In this document: positions 19,182-28,557 of the stretch, in pieces | Layout: each line of letters begins with the position of its first letter | Numbering within the stretch: the stretch's first letter is position 1 | Source: Pseudoalteromonas sp. A25 | GTDB taxonomy: Bacteria > Pseudomonadota > Gammaproteobacteria > Enterobacterales > Alteromonadaceae | Length of the DNA: 64,000 nucleotides | Reading direction: 5' to 3' | Assembly (NCBI RefSeq): GCF_009176705.1 | Contig: NZ_AP021846.1 | Location: 3,194,001 to 3,258,000 of the forward strand | Notes under the pieces: model-generated | The model's input: only the letters and a program-made list of their open reading frames with translations | The model's database searches: none | Told to the model about the DNA's origin: nothing | Program-made: the position numbers and the translations under genes

Positions 19182-20411
19182 ATGTCAAAAAACACTGATG
19201 ATAAGTCATTAGATACTTTCAAATGGGTTGGAGTCAGTACACGAGGCAAGCGCCTTGAAGGTGAAATGACAGGCACTAGTATTGCGCTGGTAAAAGCGCA
19301 GCTACGCAAGCAAGGCATCACCCCCTCTAAAGTCAAACGCAAACCTAAAGCACTCTTTGGCCTAAATCGTACGCCCAAAATCGATGCCAAAGACATCGCT
19401 GTAACAACGCGACAAATTGCCACCATGCTTAACGCTGGCGTGCCATTAATTCAAGTTTTAGACATGATTGGCTCTGGGATCAATAATAAAAGTATGAAAA
19501 AGCTGATAACTTCAATTGCCGATGAAGTTAGAGCTGGACAACCTTTATCTAAATCACTGCGCGCCTACCCGCGCCACTTTGATGACTTGTATTGTGACTT
19601 AGTGCAATCAGGAGAACAGTCTGGCTCTCTTGACCGTGTATTTGAGCGCATTGCGGTATATAAAGAAAAAGCCGAAGCACTTAAGTCAAAAATAAAAAAA
19701 GCGTTGTTTTATCCAATTGCGGTGATAATCGTTGCCCTCATAGTGACTTCTATTTTATTAATCTTTGTTGTGCCGCAATTTCAAGAAATTTTTAACGGTT
19801 TTGGGGCTGAACTCCCTGCTTTTACCCTGATGGTTATTGCTATTTCTGAGGTTATGCAGAAATACTGGTGGATACTACTTGGCGTGCTATTTTTAGGTGG
19901 CTACACCTACAAAGAAATGCTATTTCGCTCTAAGGCACTGCGTAACTTTAACGACCGATTGCTACTCAACTTACCGGTTGTTGGGCAAATATTAGATAAA
20001 GCAGCTGTTGCACGTTATGCCCGAACACTCTCAACCACCTTTGCCGCTGGCGTACCTTTGATAGATGCGCTTGACTCTGCGGCGGGTGCATCCGGTAACG
20101 CAATATTTAGAAATGCCATTTTAGACATAAAAAGTGAAGTAAGCTCAGGTAACCAGATGAATTGGGCAATGAGAAATACCAGCGTCTTCCCCGACATGGT
20201 AATACAAATGGTTGCCATAGGTGAAGAGTCTGGTTCACTCGATAGTATGCTAGCTAAAGTTGCCAGCATTTATGAGCAAGAAGTGGACGATCTCGTTGAT
20301 GGCTTATCAAGCTTACTTGAGCCTTTAATTATGGCGGTGCTGGGCGTTTTAATTGGTGGCCTTATCATAGCGATGTATCTGCCTATCTTCCAATTAGGGT
20401 CGGTTATTTAA
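19182..20411 (+). CDS. pilC: Type IV pilus inner-membrane platform protein PilC
   Basis: Polytopic inner-membrane protein on which the PilB ATPase acts to assemble pilin. 409 residues. Two tandem GspF-type domains are visible: the first around TTRQIATMLNAGVPLIQVL and QSGEQSGSLDRVF, the second around RTLSTTFAAGVPLIDALD and AIGEESGSLDSML. Membrane helices follow each (YPIAVIIVALIVTSILLIF and LIMAVLGVLIGGLIIAMYL). pilD begins 27 bases after the stop. Unlike the usual order, pilB does not come before it. Confidence 0.95.
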   Translation: MSKNTDDKSLDTFKWVGVSTRGKRLEGEMTGTSIALVKAQLRKQGITPSKVKRKPKALFGLNRTPKIDAKDIAVTTRQIATMLNAGVPLIQVLDMIGSGINNKSMKKLITSIADEVRAGQPLSKSLRAYPRHFDDLYCDLVQSGEQSGSLDRVFERIAVYKEKAEALKSKIKKALFYPIAVIIVALIVTSILLIFVVPQFQEIFNGFGAELPAFTLMVIAISEVMQKYWWILLGVLFLGGYTYKEMLFRSKALRNFNDRLLLNLPVVGQILDKAAVARYARTLSTTFAAGVPLIDALDSAAGASGNAIFRNAILDIKSEVSSGNQMNWAMRNTSVFPDMVIQMVAIGEESGSLDSMLAKVASIYEQEVDDLVDGLSSLLEPLIMAVLGVLIGGLIIAMYLPIFQLGSVI

Positions 20412-20438
20412 CCTGCCCTTTTAATAATAAGAATAACG

Positions 20439-21326
20439 ATGCTTGAAGTACTTCAACTAATGCAGTCACACTCTTGGTTTTTTTACCTCGTAGTAGGAAT
20501 GGTTAGCCTATGTATAGGTAGTTTTTTAAATGTGGTTATCTACCGTCTGCCCAAAATACTGCATCAGCAATGGCGCAACGAGTGTGAGCTACTAGTTAAC
20601 GATAACTCTGCCACAGAGCAACAAAATACAAATGCATCTACATTTAATTTAGCAACGCCCAGTTCTCACTGTCCTTCGTGTAATGCCAAAATAAAGCCTT
20701 GGCAAAATATACCTTTGCTAAGCTGGTTAATATTACGAGGTCGATGCAGCCAGTGCCAAACAGCAATATCTGTTCGCTACCCCTTGATTGAGCTTGGCAC
20801 GGCTATAAGTTCATTATTTATTGCTTGGTATTTTGGGCCAACGCCGCAAACAGCTTTATACCTTGTACTAACATGGACGCTGATTGCACTTATTTTTATC
20901 GATATTGATCATATGTTATTGCCAGATCAACTCACACTCCCGCTGCTGTGGTTGGTGCTCATCGCCAGTACATTTAACTTAACAATTGCCCCTAGTGAGG
21001 CTATCGTTGGCGCAGCCGTCGGCTACTTGAGCTTATGGAGCGTCTATTGGCTATTTAAGTTGGCGACAGGCAAAGAAGGCATGGGCTATGGAGATTTTAA
21101 GTTACTTGCCGTTTTTGGCGCCCTATTAGGCTGGCAAGCCATTTTAACCATTGTGCTGTTATCAAGTCTTGTAGGAGCAGTCATAGGTAGCATCCAATTA
21201 GTAATCCAAGGCAAAGATAAGAGTACACCGATCCCATTTGGTCCCTACTTAGCCATAGCCGGTTGGTTAACACTGCTATATGGCGAGGCCATTGTAGACT
21301 GGTATTTTAGTTTTATTTTGGCGTGA
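20439..21326 (+). CDS. pilD: Prepilin peptidase / N-methyltransferase PilD
   Basis: Inner-membrane aspartyl protease that cuts the pilin leader and methylates the new N-terminus. 295 residues. Two CXXC pairs form the cytoplasmic zinc domain (CPSCNAKI and CSQCQTAIS). The catalytic aspartates are in DIDHMLLPDQ and in the GxGD motif GYGDFKLLA. About eight membrane helices. It follows pilC closely and precedes coaE by 7 bases, so pilC-pilD-coaE look like one operon. Confidence 0.96.
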   Translation: MLEVLQLMQSHSWFFYLVVGMVSLCIGSFLNVVIYRLPKILHQQWRNECELLVNDNSATEQQNTNASTFNLATPSSHCPSCNAKIKPWQNIPLLSWLILRGRCSQCQTAISVRYPLIELGTAISSLFIAWYFGPTPQTALYLVLTWTLIALIFIDIDHMLLPDQLTLPLLWLVLIASTFNLTIAPSEAIVGAAVGYLSLWSVYWLFKLATGKEGMGYGDFKLLAVFGALLGWQAILTIVLLSSLVGAVIGSIQLVIQGKDKSTPIPFGPYLAIAGWLTLLYGEAIVDWYFSFILA

Positions 21327-21333
21327 TATTATT

Positions 21334-21951
21334 ATGAGTAATTGGGTATTAGGACTAACAGGTGGCATTGGCGCAGGAAAAACAGCAGTGAGTAATGCCT
21401 TAGCAAAAAAAGGGATTGCGATTGTTGATGCAGATGTCATCGCCAAGCAAGTCGTTGCTATCGATAGTGCTGGTTTAAAAGCAATCGAGAAAAGATTTGG
21501 CACTGATATACTTGACTCAGAAGGTAATTTAAATAGAGCCAAGCTACGTGCCATTATCTTTTCAGATGAATCTAGTAAAGTATGGCTTGAGCAACTACTT
21601 CACCCGATGATCCGCGATGAGATCCTATCACAACTACAGCAAGCAACCGGTCCTTATGTTGTGTTATCTGCACCATTACTTTTTGAAAATGGCCTAGATA
21701 AACTATGTGATCACACCCTACTTGTGGACGTACCAGAACATATCCAAGTGGCACGCACCACAGCACGTGATGATGTATCCAATGAGCAAGTAAAAAGCAT
21801 TATCGCAGCACAAATGTCTCGCTCTGAGAAACAAAAGCGCGCAAATACTATTCTAAATAATGATAAATCATTAACTGATATGTATAATGAATTAAATATA
21901 CTACATCAAAACTTTGTTTCTACTGCATTAAATCATTCAACAAATGGTTAA
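21334..21951 (+). CDS. coaE: Dephospho-CoA kinase
   Basis: Phosphorylates the 3'-hydroxyl of dephospho-CoA in the last step of CoA synthesis. 205 residues. The P-loop is LTGGIGAGKTAVSN, and DADVIAKQVV and LSAPLLFENGL are family motifs. In many gammaproteobacteria coaE follows pilD and is followed by zapD and yacG; here pilB stands where zapD would be. Confidence 0.96.
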   Translation: MSNWVLGLTGGIGAGKTAVSNALAKKGIAIVDADVIAKQVVAIDSAGLKAIEKRFGTDILDSEGNLNRAKLRAIIFSDESSKVWLEQLLHPMIRDEILSQLQQATGPYVVLSAPLLFENGLDKLCDHTLLVDVPEHIQVARTTARDDVSNEQVKSIIAAQMSRSEKQKRANTILNNDKSLTDMYNELNILHQNFVSTALNHSTNG

Positions 21952-22040
21952 ATTAGCATATTACATTCGGGTCTATAAGTTTATTTATATCCAAATAATG
22001 TAAATTAATAACTAGTTGATATGACTATGTCTGAGGGCTT

Positions 22041-23729
22041 ATGGAACATCATTCACCGTTATTACGTAAATTTATTACGCTTGGCCGAGTAACACCAGAA
22101 CAAATCAAAAGTAAGCAACAAGAGGCACAATCAACCGCCGAGCTCATTTGCTTATGTAGCGGCATGAGCAGTGCAGCGCTTGCACAGCAATGCTTAGATT
22201 TATTTCGCGTCCCATTATTCGACTTAGACGAGTTTGACATAGCGCAAATCCCTGAAAAGCTGATAAACGATAAACTTATCCGTAAGCACCAGGTATTACC
22301 GCTTTATAAAAAAGGTCGCAAATTATACATTGCCGCCTCAGATCCAACAGATTATGGTGCATTTGAAAACTTTGAATTTAGCAGTGGCTTACAATGTGAT
22401 GTGGTTGTGGTTGACCATAAGCAACTTGAAAAGAAAATTGAGCAACTGTTTGACTCTTCTGAAGGCTTATCGCTAAGTGAAGACGAATTCAAAGAATTTG
22501 CCAATCTCGATGTAGAGGATGAGCAAAACGCTCTACAAAATAATAACGACAAAGAAAAAGATAAAGATGACGCTCCTATCATTGTTTACATCAACAAAAT
22601 ACTGATGGATGCAATCAAAAAGGGGGCATCAGATCTTCATTTTGAACCTTACGAGCATAAGTACCGTGTTCGCTTTAGAATCGACGGTATCTTGCATGAA
22701 ATGGCAAGCCCGCCGATCACATTGGCGACTCGTATTTCAGCACGTATTAAAGTAATGTCTCGTCTCGATATTGCAGAAAAACGTAAACCGCAAGATGGCC
22801 GTATCAAACTGAAAATATCAGAGCGTAAAAGTATCGATTTTCGTGTTAGTAGCATGCCCACCATGTGGGGCGAGAAAATAGTAATGCGTATTCTTGATTC
22901 ATCTAGTGCAATGATGGGCATAGATGCGCTTGGGTACGAGCCAGAGCAAAAGCAAATGTATCTCGATGCTCTAGGACAACCACAAGGTATGATCCTAGTA
23001 ACTGGACCGACAGGTTCAGGTAAAACCGTCTCTTTATACACCGGCTTAAACATATTAAATAAGCCAGAGCGCAACATCAGCACCGCAGAAGATCCGGTAG
23101 AGATCAATCTAGAAGGTATCAATCAGGTTCAGATCAACCCCAAAGCCGACATGACGTTTGCGAATGCATTAAAAGCCTTTTTACGACAAGACCCTGATGT
23201 GATCATGGTCGGTGAGATCCGTGATCTAGAAACTGCAGAAATCTCTATCAAAGCAGCACAAACTGGTCACTTAGTAATGAGTACCTTACACACCAATTCA
23301 GCGGCAGAAACTCTCACTCGTTTACTAAATATGGGTGTACCCGCATACAACGTTGCCAGTTCCGTTAACCTCATCATTGCACAACGTTTGGCTAGACGCT
23401 TATGCAAGCACTGCAAAGAACCCGAAACACTACCGCAAGAAGAATTGCTAAATCAAGGTTTCACGCAAGCACAGTTAAGTCAAATAACCTTATTTACGCC
23501 CAAAGGTTGCGAACACTGTACAGACGGTTACAAAGGCCGAGTTGGTATTTACGAAATGGTCAAAATTACCCCAGAAATAGCCCAGTTAATCATGGCTGGG
23601 GGTAACTCGATGGAAATTGCCAAAATAGCCAGTCAACTCGGTTTTGCAAATTTAAGAACCTCAGGTCTTAAAAAAGCAGCCTCTGGCGTCACATCGTTAA
23701 GCGAAGTAAACCGAGTTACCAGCTATTAG
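22041..23729 (+). CDS. pilB: Type IV pilus extension ATPase PilB
   Basis: Hexameric ATPase that powers pilus extension from the cytoplasmic face of PilC. 562 residues. An N-terminal MshEN/GspE-II-type domain (about 10-150) is followed by the secretion ATPase with Walker [14 protein letters not shown], the Asp box [17 protein letters not shown], Walker [13 protein letters not shown] and the His box [11 protein letters not shown]. Four cysteines (CKHC and CEHC) form the PilB zinc site. The gene lies after coaE, away from pilA and pilC. A gap of 89 bases with a TTACATT/AATGTAA inverted repeat may hold its own promoter. Confidence 0.95.
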   Translation: MEHHSPLLRKFITLGRVTPEQIKSKQQEAQSTAELICLCSGMSSAALAQQCLDLFRVPLFDLDEFDIAQIPEKLINDKLIRKHQVLPLYKKGRKLYIAASDPTDYGAFENFEFSSGLQCDVVVVDHKQLEKKIEQLFDSSEGLSLSEDEFKEFANLDVEDEQNALQNNNDKEKDKDDAPIIVYINKILMDAIKKGASDLHFEPYEHKYRVRFRIDGILHEMASPPITLATRISARIKVMSRLDIAEKRKPQDGRIKLKISERKSIDFRVSSMPTMWGEKIVMRILDSSSAMMGIDALGYEPEQKQMYLDALGQPQGMILVTGPTGSGKTVSLYTGLNILNKPERNISTAEDPVEINLEGINQVQINPKADMTFANALKAFLRQDPDVIMVGEIRDLETAEISIKAAQTGHLVMSTLHTNSAAETLTRLLNMGVPAYNVASSVNLIIAQRLARRLCKHCKEPETLPQEELLNQGFTQAQLSQITLFTPKGCEHCTDGYKGRVGIYEMVKITPEIAQLIMAGGNSMEIAKIASQLGFANLRTSGLKKAASGVTSLSEVNRVTSY

Positions 23730-23787
23730 TGGTATCTCAGTTTAAATTTATTTACACTGTGGGCAAAATATCTCAAGGGAGCCGTTT

Positions 23788-24033
23788 ATGCCCACAGTAG
23801 TAAAATGTCCAACCTGCCAAGCTGACGTAATTTGGTCTGAACAAAGCCCAAATCGCCCCTTTTGTTCAAAGCGTTGCCAGTTAATTGATCTTGGTGAATG
23901 GTCTTTTGAAAACAACAAGATTTCTACTGCAATTACATCAAATACGCAAATGGATGCGCAAGATCAACAAGATATGCTTGAAGACATCGAAGCCATGCTT
24001 GCTAAAAGTGAAGATTCATTTTTCAAAGAATAG
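23788..24033 (+). CDS. yacG: DNA gyrase inhibitor YacG
   Basis: Small zinc protein, 81 residues, reported in E. coli to bind GyrB and inhibit gyrase. The four cysteines lie in [12 protein letters not shown] and [15 protein letters not shown], the full family signature. An acidic C-terminal tail follows. It has its own ribosome site (AAGGGAG) and lies 58 bases after pilB. It is convergent with the Spy-like gene. Confidence 0.94.
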   Translation: MPTVVKCPTCQADVIWSEQSPNRPFCSKRCQLIDLGEWSFENNKISTAITSNTQMDAQDQQDMLEDIEAMLAKSEDSFFKE

Positions 24034-24075
24034 CAAAGGCGCAAAGGCGCCCTCCATCCTATACATATGCAAAGA

Positions 24076-24498
24076 CTATTTTGTATGCCTATGCGCTTTT
24101 CGCTGCTTGAGCTTTTCCATTTTTGCGCGCTGCTCGGCAGTAAGCACCTGCCAGATCTGCTGTTTACTTCTTAGTTTTGCAAGTAACAGGTCATTTTTGG
24201 CGTCACTACTTTTAGCAATTAAAGCGCGAGCTTGCTGCTCATCAAAATAGTCGTTTTCAATTAACGCTTTGAATGCATCTTTATTATTGTGACGTGTCAT
24301 TTTGAGCGCTTTCATTGACGCCTTTTTTTGCTCCACTATTGTCGCAATTTTATCTTGTTGTGCTTGGGTTAAATTTAATTTTTTTGCCGCCTTCTCTGAG
24401 AGTAAAAAGTGTTCTGCGTGATGTCCTGCATGTCCCACCGCGCTAAATAGTAAACCGCCACTGATCATTAATATTGAGATTGCTGATTTTACTTTCAT
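24076..24498 (-). CDS. Spy/CpxP-family periplasmic protein
   Basis: 140 residues with a signal peptide (MKVKSAISILMISGGLLFSAVGHA). The mature part is all-helical with two LTxxQ motifs (LTQAQ and LTAEQ), the hallmark of Spy and CpxP, and a His/Lys-rich tail. Such proteins are periplasmic chaperones or feedback inhibitors of CpxA. It is divergent from cpxR with a CpxR box between, exactly as cpxP is in E. coli, and fieF is close by as in E. coli. That makes a CpxP role more likely than Spy, but the two cannot be split from sequence here. Confidence 0.87.
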   Translation of the reverse strand: MKVKSAISILMISGGLLFSAVGHAGHHAEHFLLSEKAAKKLNLTQAQQDKIATIVEQKKASMKALKMTRHNNKDAFKALIENDYFDEQQARALIAKSSDAKNDLLLAKLRSKQQIWQVLTAEQRAKMEKLKQRKAHRHTK

Positions 24499-24557
24499 TT
24501 TATTGCCTTATATTTGCTCTTGAACTTACATTTTTAGCTTAGCGAATGGGATGAAAA

Positions 24558-24588
24558 GTAACGCAAAGCAATGTAAAGACTACGTAAA
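24558..24588. promoter_or_regulatory. Candidate CpxR box
   Basis: GTAAA at 24573-24577 and GTAAA at 24584-24588, 11 bases apart start to start, with a third partial copy GTAAC at 24558-24562. The CpxR consensus is a tandem GTAAA separated by a few bases. It sits between the divergent Spy/CpxP-like gene and cpxR and could serve both. Confidence 0.7.
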
Positions 24589-24649
24589 GATCTGCAATTT
24601 CATATTTTGCAAGGTAAACTAGAATAATGAAGTAATGAGAAATACGCTT

Positions 24650-25336
24650 ATGAGCAAGCTGCTACTTATTGAAGATGACCATACATTAAGTGACCTTTTA
24701 AAGGAGTATTTAACTAACCAAGGTTGCCAAGTCTTTCAAGCATTCGATGGTGAACAAGGATTATTACAAGCAACTCAAGGACATTACGATGTGATCCTGC
24801 TTGATGTTATGCTACCTCTGTTAGATGGCTTTGAAGTACTCAAAAGGTTGCGCGCCACTCATTTAACCCCTGTCATTATGCTTACGGCTAAAGGGGATGA
24901 TTTCGACCGAATTTTTGGGTTAGAGCTTGGTGCAGATGACTACTTACCTAAACCCTTCAATCACCGCGAGCTACTAGCAAGAATTCACGCGATAAGTCGT
25001 CGTATTGAGTTTGTAAAACAAGCCAGTAACCATAATGCTGAGCTCATTATTAATAGTGTCACGCTCAACCATCTCGCTCGCCGAGTACATGTATTAGGGC
25101 ACGAGCTGACATTAACGGGCACAGAGTTTTCAGTACTACATCAACTCATGAGCCATGCAGGAGAAGTGGTTACCAAAGACTCTTTGAGTCAACAAGTATT
25201 AGGCCGCAGGCTAGCCCCTTTTGACCGCTCTATTGATATGCATGTCAGCAACTTAAGAAAGAAAATCGCACAATACAATAACGCCAATTGCATTCAAACT
25301 ATCAGAGGAAGTGGTTATGTCTTTTTGGCACAATGA
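24650..25336 (+). CDS. cpxR: OmpR-family response regulator, CpxR type
   Basis: 228 residues from ATG 24650 (MSKLLLIEDDH); a start at 24635 would add five residues. Receiver domain with acidic pocket E8-D9-D10, phosphoacceptor D52 in ILLDVMLPLLDG, and the switch Lys in YLPKPFN. The C-terminal winged helix ends with LRKKIAQYNNANCIQTIRGSGYVF. The sensor gene overlaps its 3' end by 20 bases. The CpxR assignment rests on the divergent CpxP-like gene, the upstream GTAAA box and nearby fieF. Confidence 0.88.
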   Translation: MSKLLLIEDDHTLSDLLKEYLTNQGCQVFQAFDGEQGLLQATQGHYDVILLDVMLPLLDGFEVLKRLRATHLTPVIMLTAKGDDFDRIFGLELGADDYLPKPFNHRELLARIHAISRRIEFVKQASNHNAELIINSVTLNHLARRVHVLGHELTLTGTEFSVLHQLMSHAGEVVTKDSLSQQVLGRRLAPFDRSIDMHVSNLRKKIAQYNNANCIQTIRGSGYVFLAQ

Positions 25337-26729
25337 TCTGATAAAAAACAATATTGTTTCATGGGCCAAATTTAAACCTTCTGGACTATTTTTGCAGGCA
25401 TTTTTAGCTTTTTGGCTGACTATCATCAGCATTTTACTACTATTGGTGGCACTGAGCCAATTGCAGCCAGAGCAATTAGAAACCAAACCGCTCAAAGGAA
25501 AGCTACGTGATACCATCAGTCACCTTACACACAATATCGAGCGTTTGGTTAACGTGAAGCAAAAGCCGATCAACAAGGTCATTGCTCATCCTCGTTTTAA
25601 TCAACATAAATGGCTTTATTTGGCACATGAAAATATTGAACAAAGTATCAGCTCTGAAGTAAACAAATATAACCTTGACCTGTCTTTGCTGCATTTTCAA
25701 ACGTCAGATCAGCCTTTATTTATCGCAACTGAGCGATATTTTGCCTATGGCCCATTTCCTATTAAACTTAACAACGAGCATTACCTATTATATCAAATTA
25801 AACCTGTTCGAGAGCCAGCCTTGATGATGCGCATTAAAATGCTGCCATTTTGGCTCAAGGCTGTTGCCGTTATATTACCGTCTATTTTGCTAAGCGTTCT
25901 ATTTAGTCGTCGCTTGGTCGCGCCGCTAAACTCTCTGGGCGGCACAGCCAAGTCTCTGGCCCGTGGTCAATTAAACGCCCGAGTAAACATCCCCAAACAT
26001 CGCCATGATGAAATCACCACGCTCATGCACGACTTTAATCATATGGCTGATAAACTTGAGCAAAGCGTATTGACCCACAAACAGCTACTGGCAGACGTGT
26101 CACATGAGCTACGCTCACCATTAACCCGACTCACACTCGCCAATGCGCTTGCACAAGATCATGCCAATGCAGCTCAATTAACGTACCTTGCCCGCATTGA
26201 AAAAGAAGCCCACTGTTTAGATAAAATGCTATCCGATATCCTTACGCTATCGCGTTTAGAATACGGCCAAGAAAGCTTGCATTTACAACAAGTCAGTTTT
26301 GCGACGCTGCTGGATAATGTACTTTTAGATGCTCAGTTTGAAGCAGAGCAAACAGGCAAAACATTAATCGCAAACGCTCCCCCAATGATTAGCTTGCAGT
26401 GTAATGGTGAACTCTTAAGTAGCGCCATCGAAAATGTGCTACGTAACGCGATAAAGTACGCACAGACGCAGGTTGAATTGTCATTTCACTTATCCAAAAA
26501 CGAGGTTGTACTGCGTATTTGTGATGATGGTGAAGGAGTCTCTGATAGTGCTTTGGCGCAACTGTGTCGCCCTTTCTATCGTACAAGCCAATCAAGAAAC
26601 AGAGACAGTGGCGGCATTGGCTTAGGTTTAGCCATTGCCAAACGTGCTATTTTCGCGCACCATGGTAGCTTAGCGTTTAAACATAATCAGCCGCAAGGCC
26701 TAGTGGTTACTATCACATTACCTATATGA
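25317..26729 (+). CDS. cpxA: Sensor histidine kinase, CpxA type
   Basis: 470 residues from ATG 25317, placed 7 bases after an AGAGGA ribosome site. An N-terminal helix (FLAFWLTIISILLLLVAL), a periplasmic domain of about 120 residues, a second helix (AVAVILPSILLSVLF), a HAMP domain (RLVAPLNSLGGTAKSLARG), the dimerisation domain with phospho-His H263 in DVSHELRSPLTRL, and the ATPase with GGIGLGLAIAKRA. It overlaps cpxR by 20 bases and the hydrolase gene by 4, so all three are translated from one mRNA. In envelope stress it would phosphorylate the adjacent regulator. Confidence 0.88.
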   Translation: MSFWHNDLIKNNIVSWAKFKPSGLFLQAFLAFWLTIISILLLLVALSQLQPEQLETKPLKGKLRDTISHLTHNIERLVNVKQKPINKVIAHPRFNQHKWLYLAHENIEQSISSEVNKYNLDLSLLHFQTSDQPLFIATERYFAYGPFPIKLNNEHYLLYQIKPVREPALMMRIKMLPFWLKAVAVILPSILLSVLFSRRLVAPLNSLGGTAKSLARGQLNARVNIPKHRHDEITTLMHDFNHMADKLEQSVLTHKQLLADVSHELRSPLTRLTLANALAQDHANAAQLTYLARIEKEAHCLDKMLSDILTLSRLEYGQESLHLQQVSFATLLDNVLLDAQFEAEQTGKTLIANAPPMISLQCNGELLSSAIENVLRNAIKYAQTQVELSFHLSKNEVVLRICDDGEGVSDSALAQLCRPFYRTSQSRNRDSGGIGLGLAIAKRAIFAHHGSLAFKHNQPQGLVVTITLPI

Positions 26730-27694
26730 ACTTTTACAGCTACAGTACACAGCTAGCGCAGCATAATAGCGACATAGAAACACACTGGCAGAACTCTGAA
26801 CAAGGTTACTTAAAAGCATCCAGTGGTAAACTGTTTTATAGCTATCACATACCTAAAACAGCCAAATATAGTGTTGTACTAGTCAATGGTAGAATTGAGT
26901 CTGCTTGGAAGTATCAAGAGCTATTATGGGAACTCGCGCAAAACAACATCGCCGTATTTACTTATGACCATATTGGTCAAGGGTTATCTGAGCGCTTAAC
27001 CCCTAACCCTCAAGTTGGCTATATTAAAAAATTTACAGATTATGGTGACGATCTGAATGCGTTTATCGAAAAGATAGTCACGCCTTTGCAACAAGGACCG
27101 CTCTTTATTCTTGCCCATTCAATGGGAGCGGCCGTTAGCTGTGATTATTTATCGCGCTATTCGCCTGCTATAAATGGCGCTTTCTTATCAGCGCCAATGT
27201 TCGATATTCATACTCATAACACACCCTACAAGCTTGCAAAATGGGTGGCCAAAATAGGCTGCTGGGTAGGACTCTCTAAACACTATGCTTTTGGTCAGAG
27301 CAACTATTTGCCAGTCGCGTTTGATGAAAACCAGCTAACCCATTGCCACACGCGATATCAGCGCTTTCGCTCATTATATCAAAAGGAAACAGAACTATGC
27401 TTAGGGGGAGTCAGTTTTAATTGGCTTAACGAAGTGTTTAATTTCATAGAAAAAATCCCGAGTTTAAACATAACCACCCCATTACTCATTGCCAGTGCTG
27501 AACAAGATGAAGTGGTCAATAACCGAGCGCACACACAGTTTATTAAAACTCATCCAAATGCGCATATAAAAACGTTCGCCAATGCTAAACACGAGCTACT
27601 TTGCGAAAAAGATGACATTCGACACTCGGTGCTCAACGAGTTTTATCTGTTTTGTGATAGTTTAGGGTTAACCGCCAAAGAAACAGGGTCTTGA
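26726..27694 (+). CDS. Alpha/beta hydrolase, lysophospholipase/monoacylglycerol lipase type
   Basis: 322 residues, no signal peptide. The nucleophile elbow is LAHSMGAAV, with Ala in place of the usual first Gly, and VLVNGRIESAWKYQEL forms the oxyanion-side loop. The acid lies in ASAEQDEVVNN and the final His in NAKHELLCEKD, completing the triad. It resembles the PldB/serine aminopeptidase S33 group that acts on lysophospholipids or monoacylglycerols. Its ATG overlaps the cpxA stop (ATGA), which suggests a job in envelope lipid turnover under Cpx control. Its last 52 bases overlap the convergent fieF gene. Substrate is not determined. Confidence 0.85.
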   Translation: MNFYSYSTQLAQHNSDIETHWQNSEQGYLKASSGKLFYSYHIPKTAKYSVVLVNGRIESAWKYQELLWELAQNNIAVFTYDHIGQGLSERLTPNPQVGYIKKFTDYGDDLNAFIEKIVTPLQQGPLFILAHSMGAAVSCDYLSRYSPAINGAFLSAPMFDIHTHNTPYKLAKWVAKIGCWVGLSKHYAFGQSNYLPVAFDENQLTHCHTRYQRFRSLYQKETELCLGGVSFNWLNEVFNFIEKIPSLNITTPLLIASAEQDEVVNNRAHTQFIKTHPNAHIKTFANAKHELLCEKDDIRHSVLNEFYLFCDSLGLTAKETGS

Positions 27695-28557
27695 TGAATT
27701 AAAATATCGAGGTCTCCCTCAAAAGCCTGCTGGATCATTGCAACCACTTCATCACTCACTGCATGTGCACGCATCAGTGGCATGTCATCGTCAAGCTCTA
27801 AGTGCAACTGAATAAACTTCACTTTGCCACTTTGGCGTGTTCGCAGATCATGCACGCCGTATACATTTTCATGACTTGACGCCAGCATAATGATTTCTGC
27901 TTTCTCTTCGTCGGGAAGCTCTCTGTCCATTAGATGCGCGGCACTTTCCTTGGCTATATCCCAACAGTTATAAAGTAAGTACCCTGCAACGCCAATTGCA
28001 AAGAGTGGATCGGCATAAATAACGCCATAGTAAGAAAGCAAAATTGCCAACAGCACTGCAATGTTTAATAGCACATCTCCTTTGTAGTGCAGCGAGTCAG
28101 CCTTAACAGCGATAGATTGTGTGCGTTTAACGACCTGATATTGAACCGATACAACAAGTAATGTACATACAATAGCAAACAAACTAACCCATACCCCAAG
28201 CAATGAATGCTTTAAAACCACGGGGTTAATTAAACGTTCAATCGCGTGAAAAGCTAATAAGCAGGCAGAGCCAGCTATGAACGCAGCTTGCCCCAATCCC
28301 GCCAAGGCCTCTGCTTTACCATGTCCAAATCGATGGTCATCATCAGCAGGGCGAAGTGCATAACTCAACACTAAAAAGCTCATTAAAGAGGCACTAATAT
28401 CTAGTAACGAGTCAGTCAATGACCCAAGCATAGAAGCACTGCCTGATGATAACCATGCCCAGCATTTGGTGATAATCATTAAGCTAACCATTAGCATGGT
28501 AAATACACTGGCAAAGCGTACTAATAGCTCATAACTTGGCTTTACATTTTTCTGCAT
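27643..28557 (-). CDS. fieF: Cation-diffusion-facilitator efflux pump (FieF family)
   Basis: 304 residues, inner membrane. Six helices expected. The metal-site Asp pair is in SLTDSLLDISASL, and HxxxD in SLHYKGDVLLN. The DDDHRFGHGKAEAL loop is typical of FieF. A cytoplasmic ferredoxin-like domain ends it (GVHDLRTRQSGKVKFIQLHL). FieF exports ferrous iron or zinc using the proton gradient. It neighbours cpxP in E. coli too, supporting the cpx assignment. The C-terminal coding region is shared with the convergent hydrolase over 52 bases. Confidence 0.94.
   Translation of the reverse strand: MQKNVKPSYELLVRFASVFTMLMVSLMIITKCWAWLSSGSASMLGSLTDSLLDISASLMSFLVLSYALRPADDDHRFGHGKAEALAGLGQAAFIAGSACLLAFHAIERLINPVVLKHSLLGVWVSLFAIVCTLLVVSVQYQVVKRTQSIAVKADSLHYKGDVLLNIAVLLAILLSYYGVIYADPLFAIGVAGYLLYNCWDIAKESAAHLMDRELPDEEKAEIIMLASSHENVYGVHDLRTRQSGKVKFIQLHLELDDDMPLMRAHAVSDEVVAMIQQAFEGDLDILIHQDPVSLAVNPKLSQNR

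Noticed and set aside
23885..24250. Longer frame over yacG and the end of the Spy-like gene
   Set aside because: It runs out of frame through two genes with clear family motifs and is low in typical protein character.
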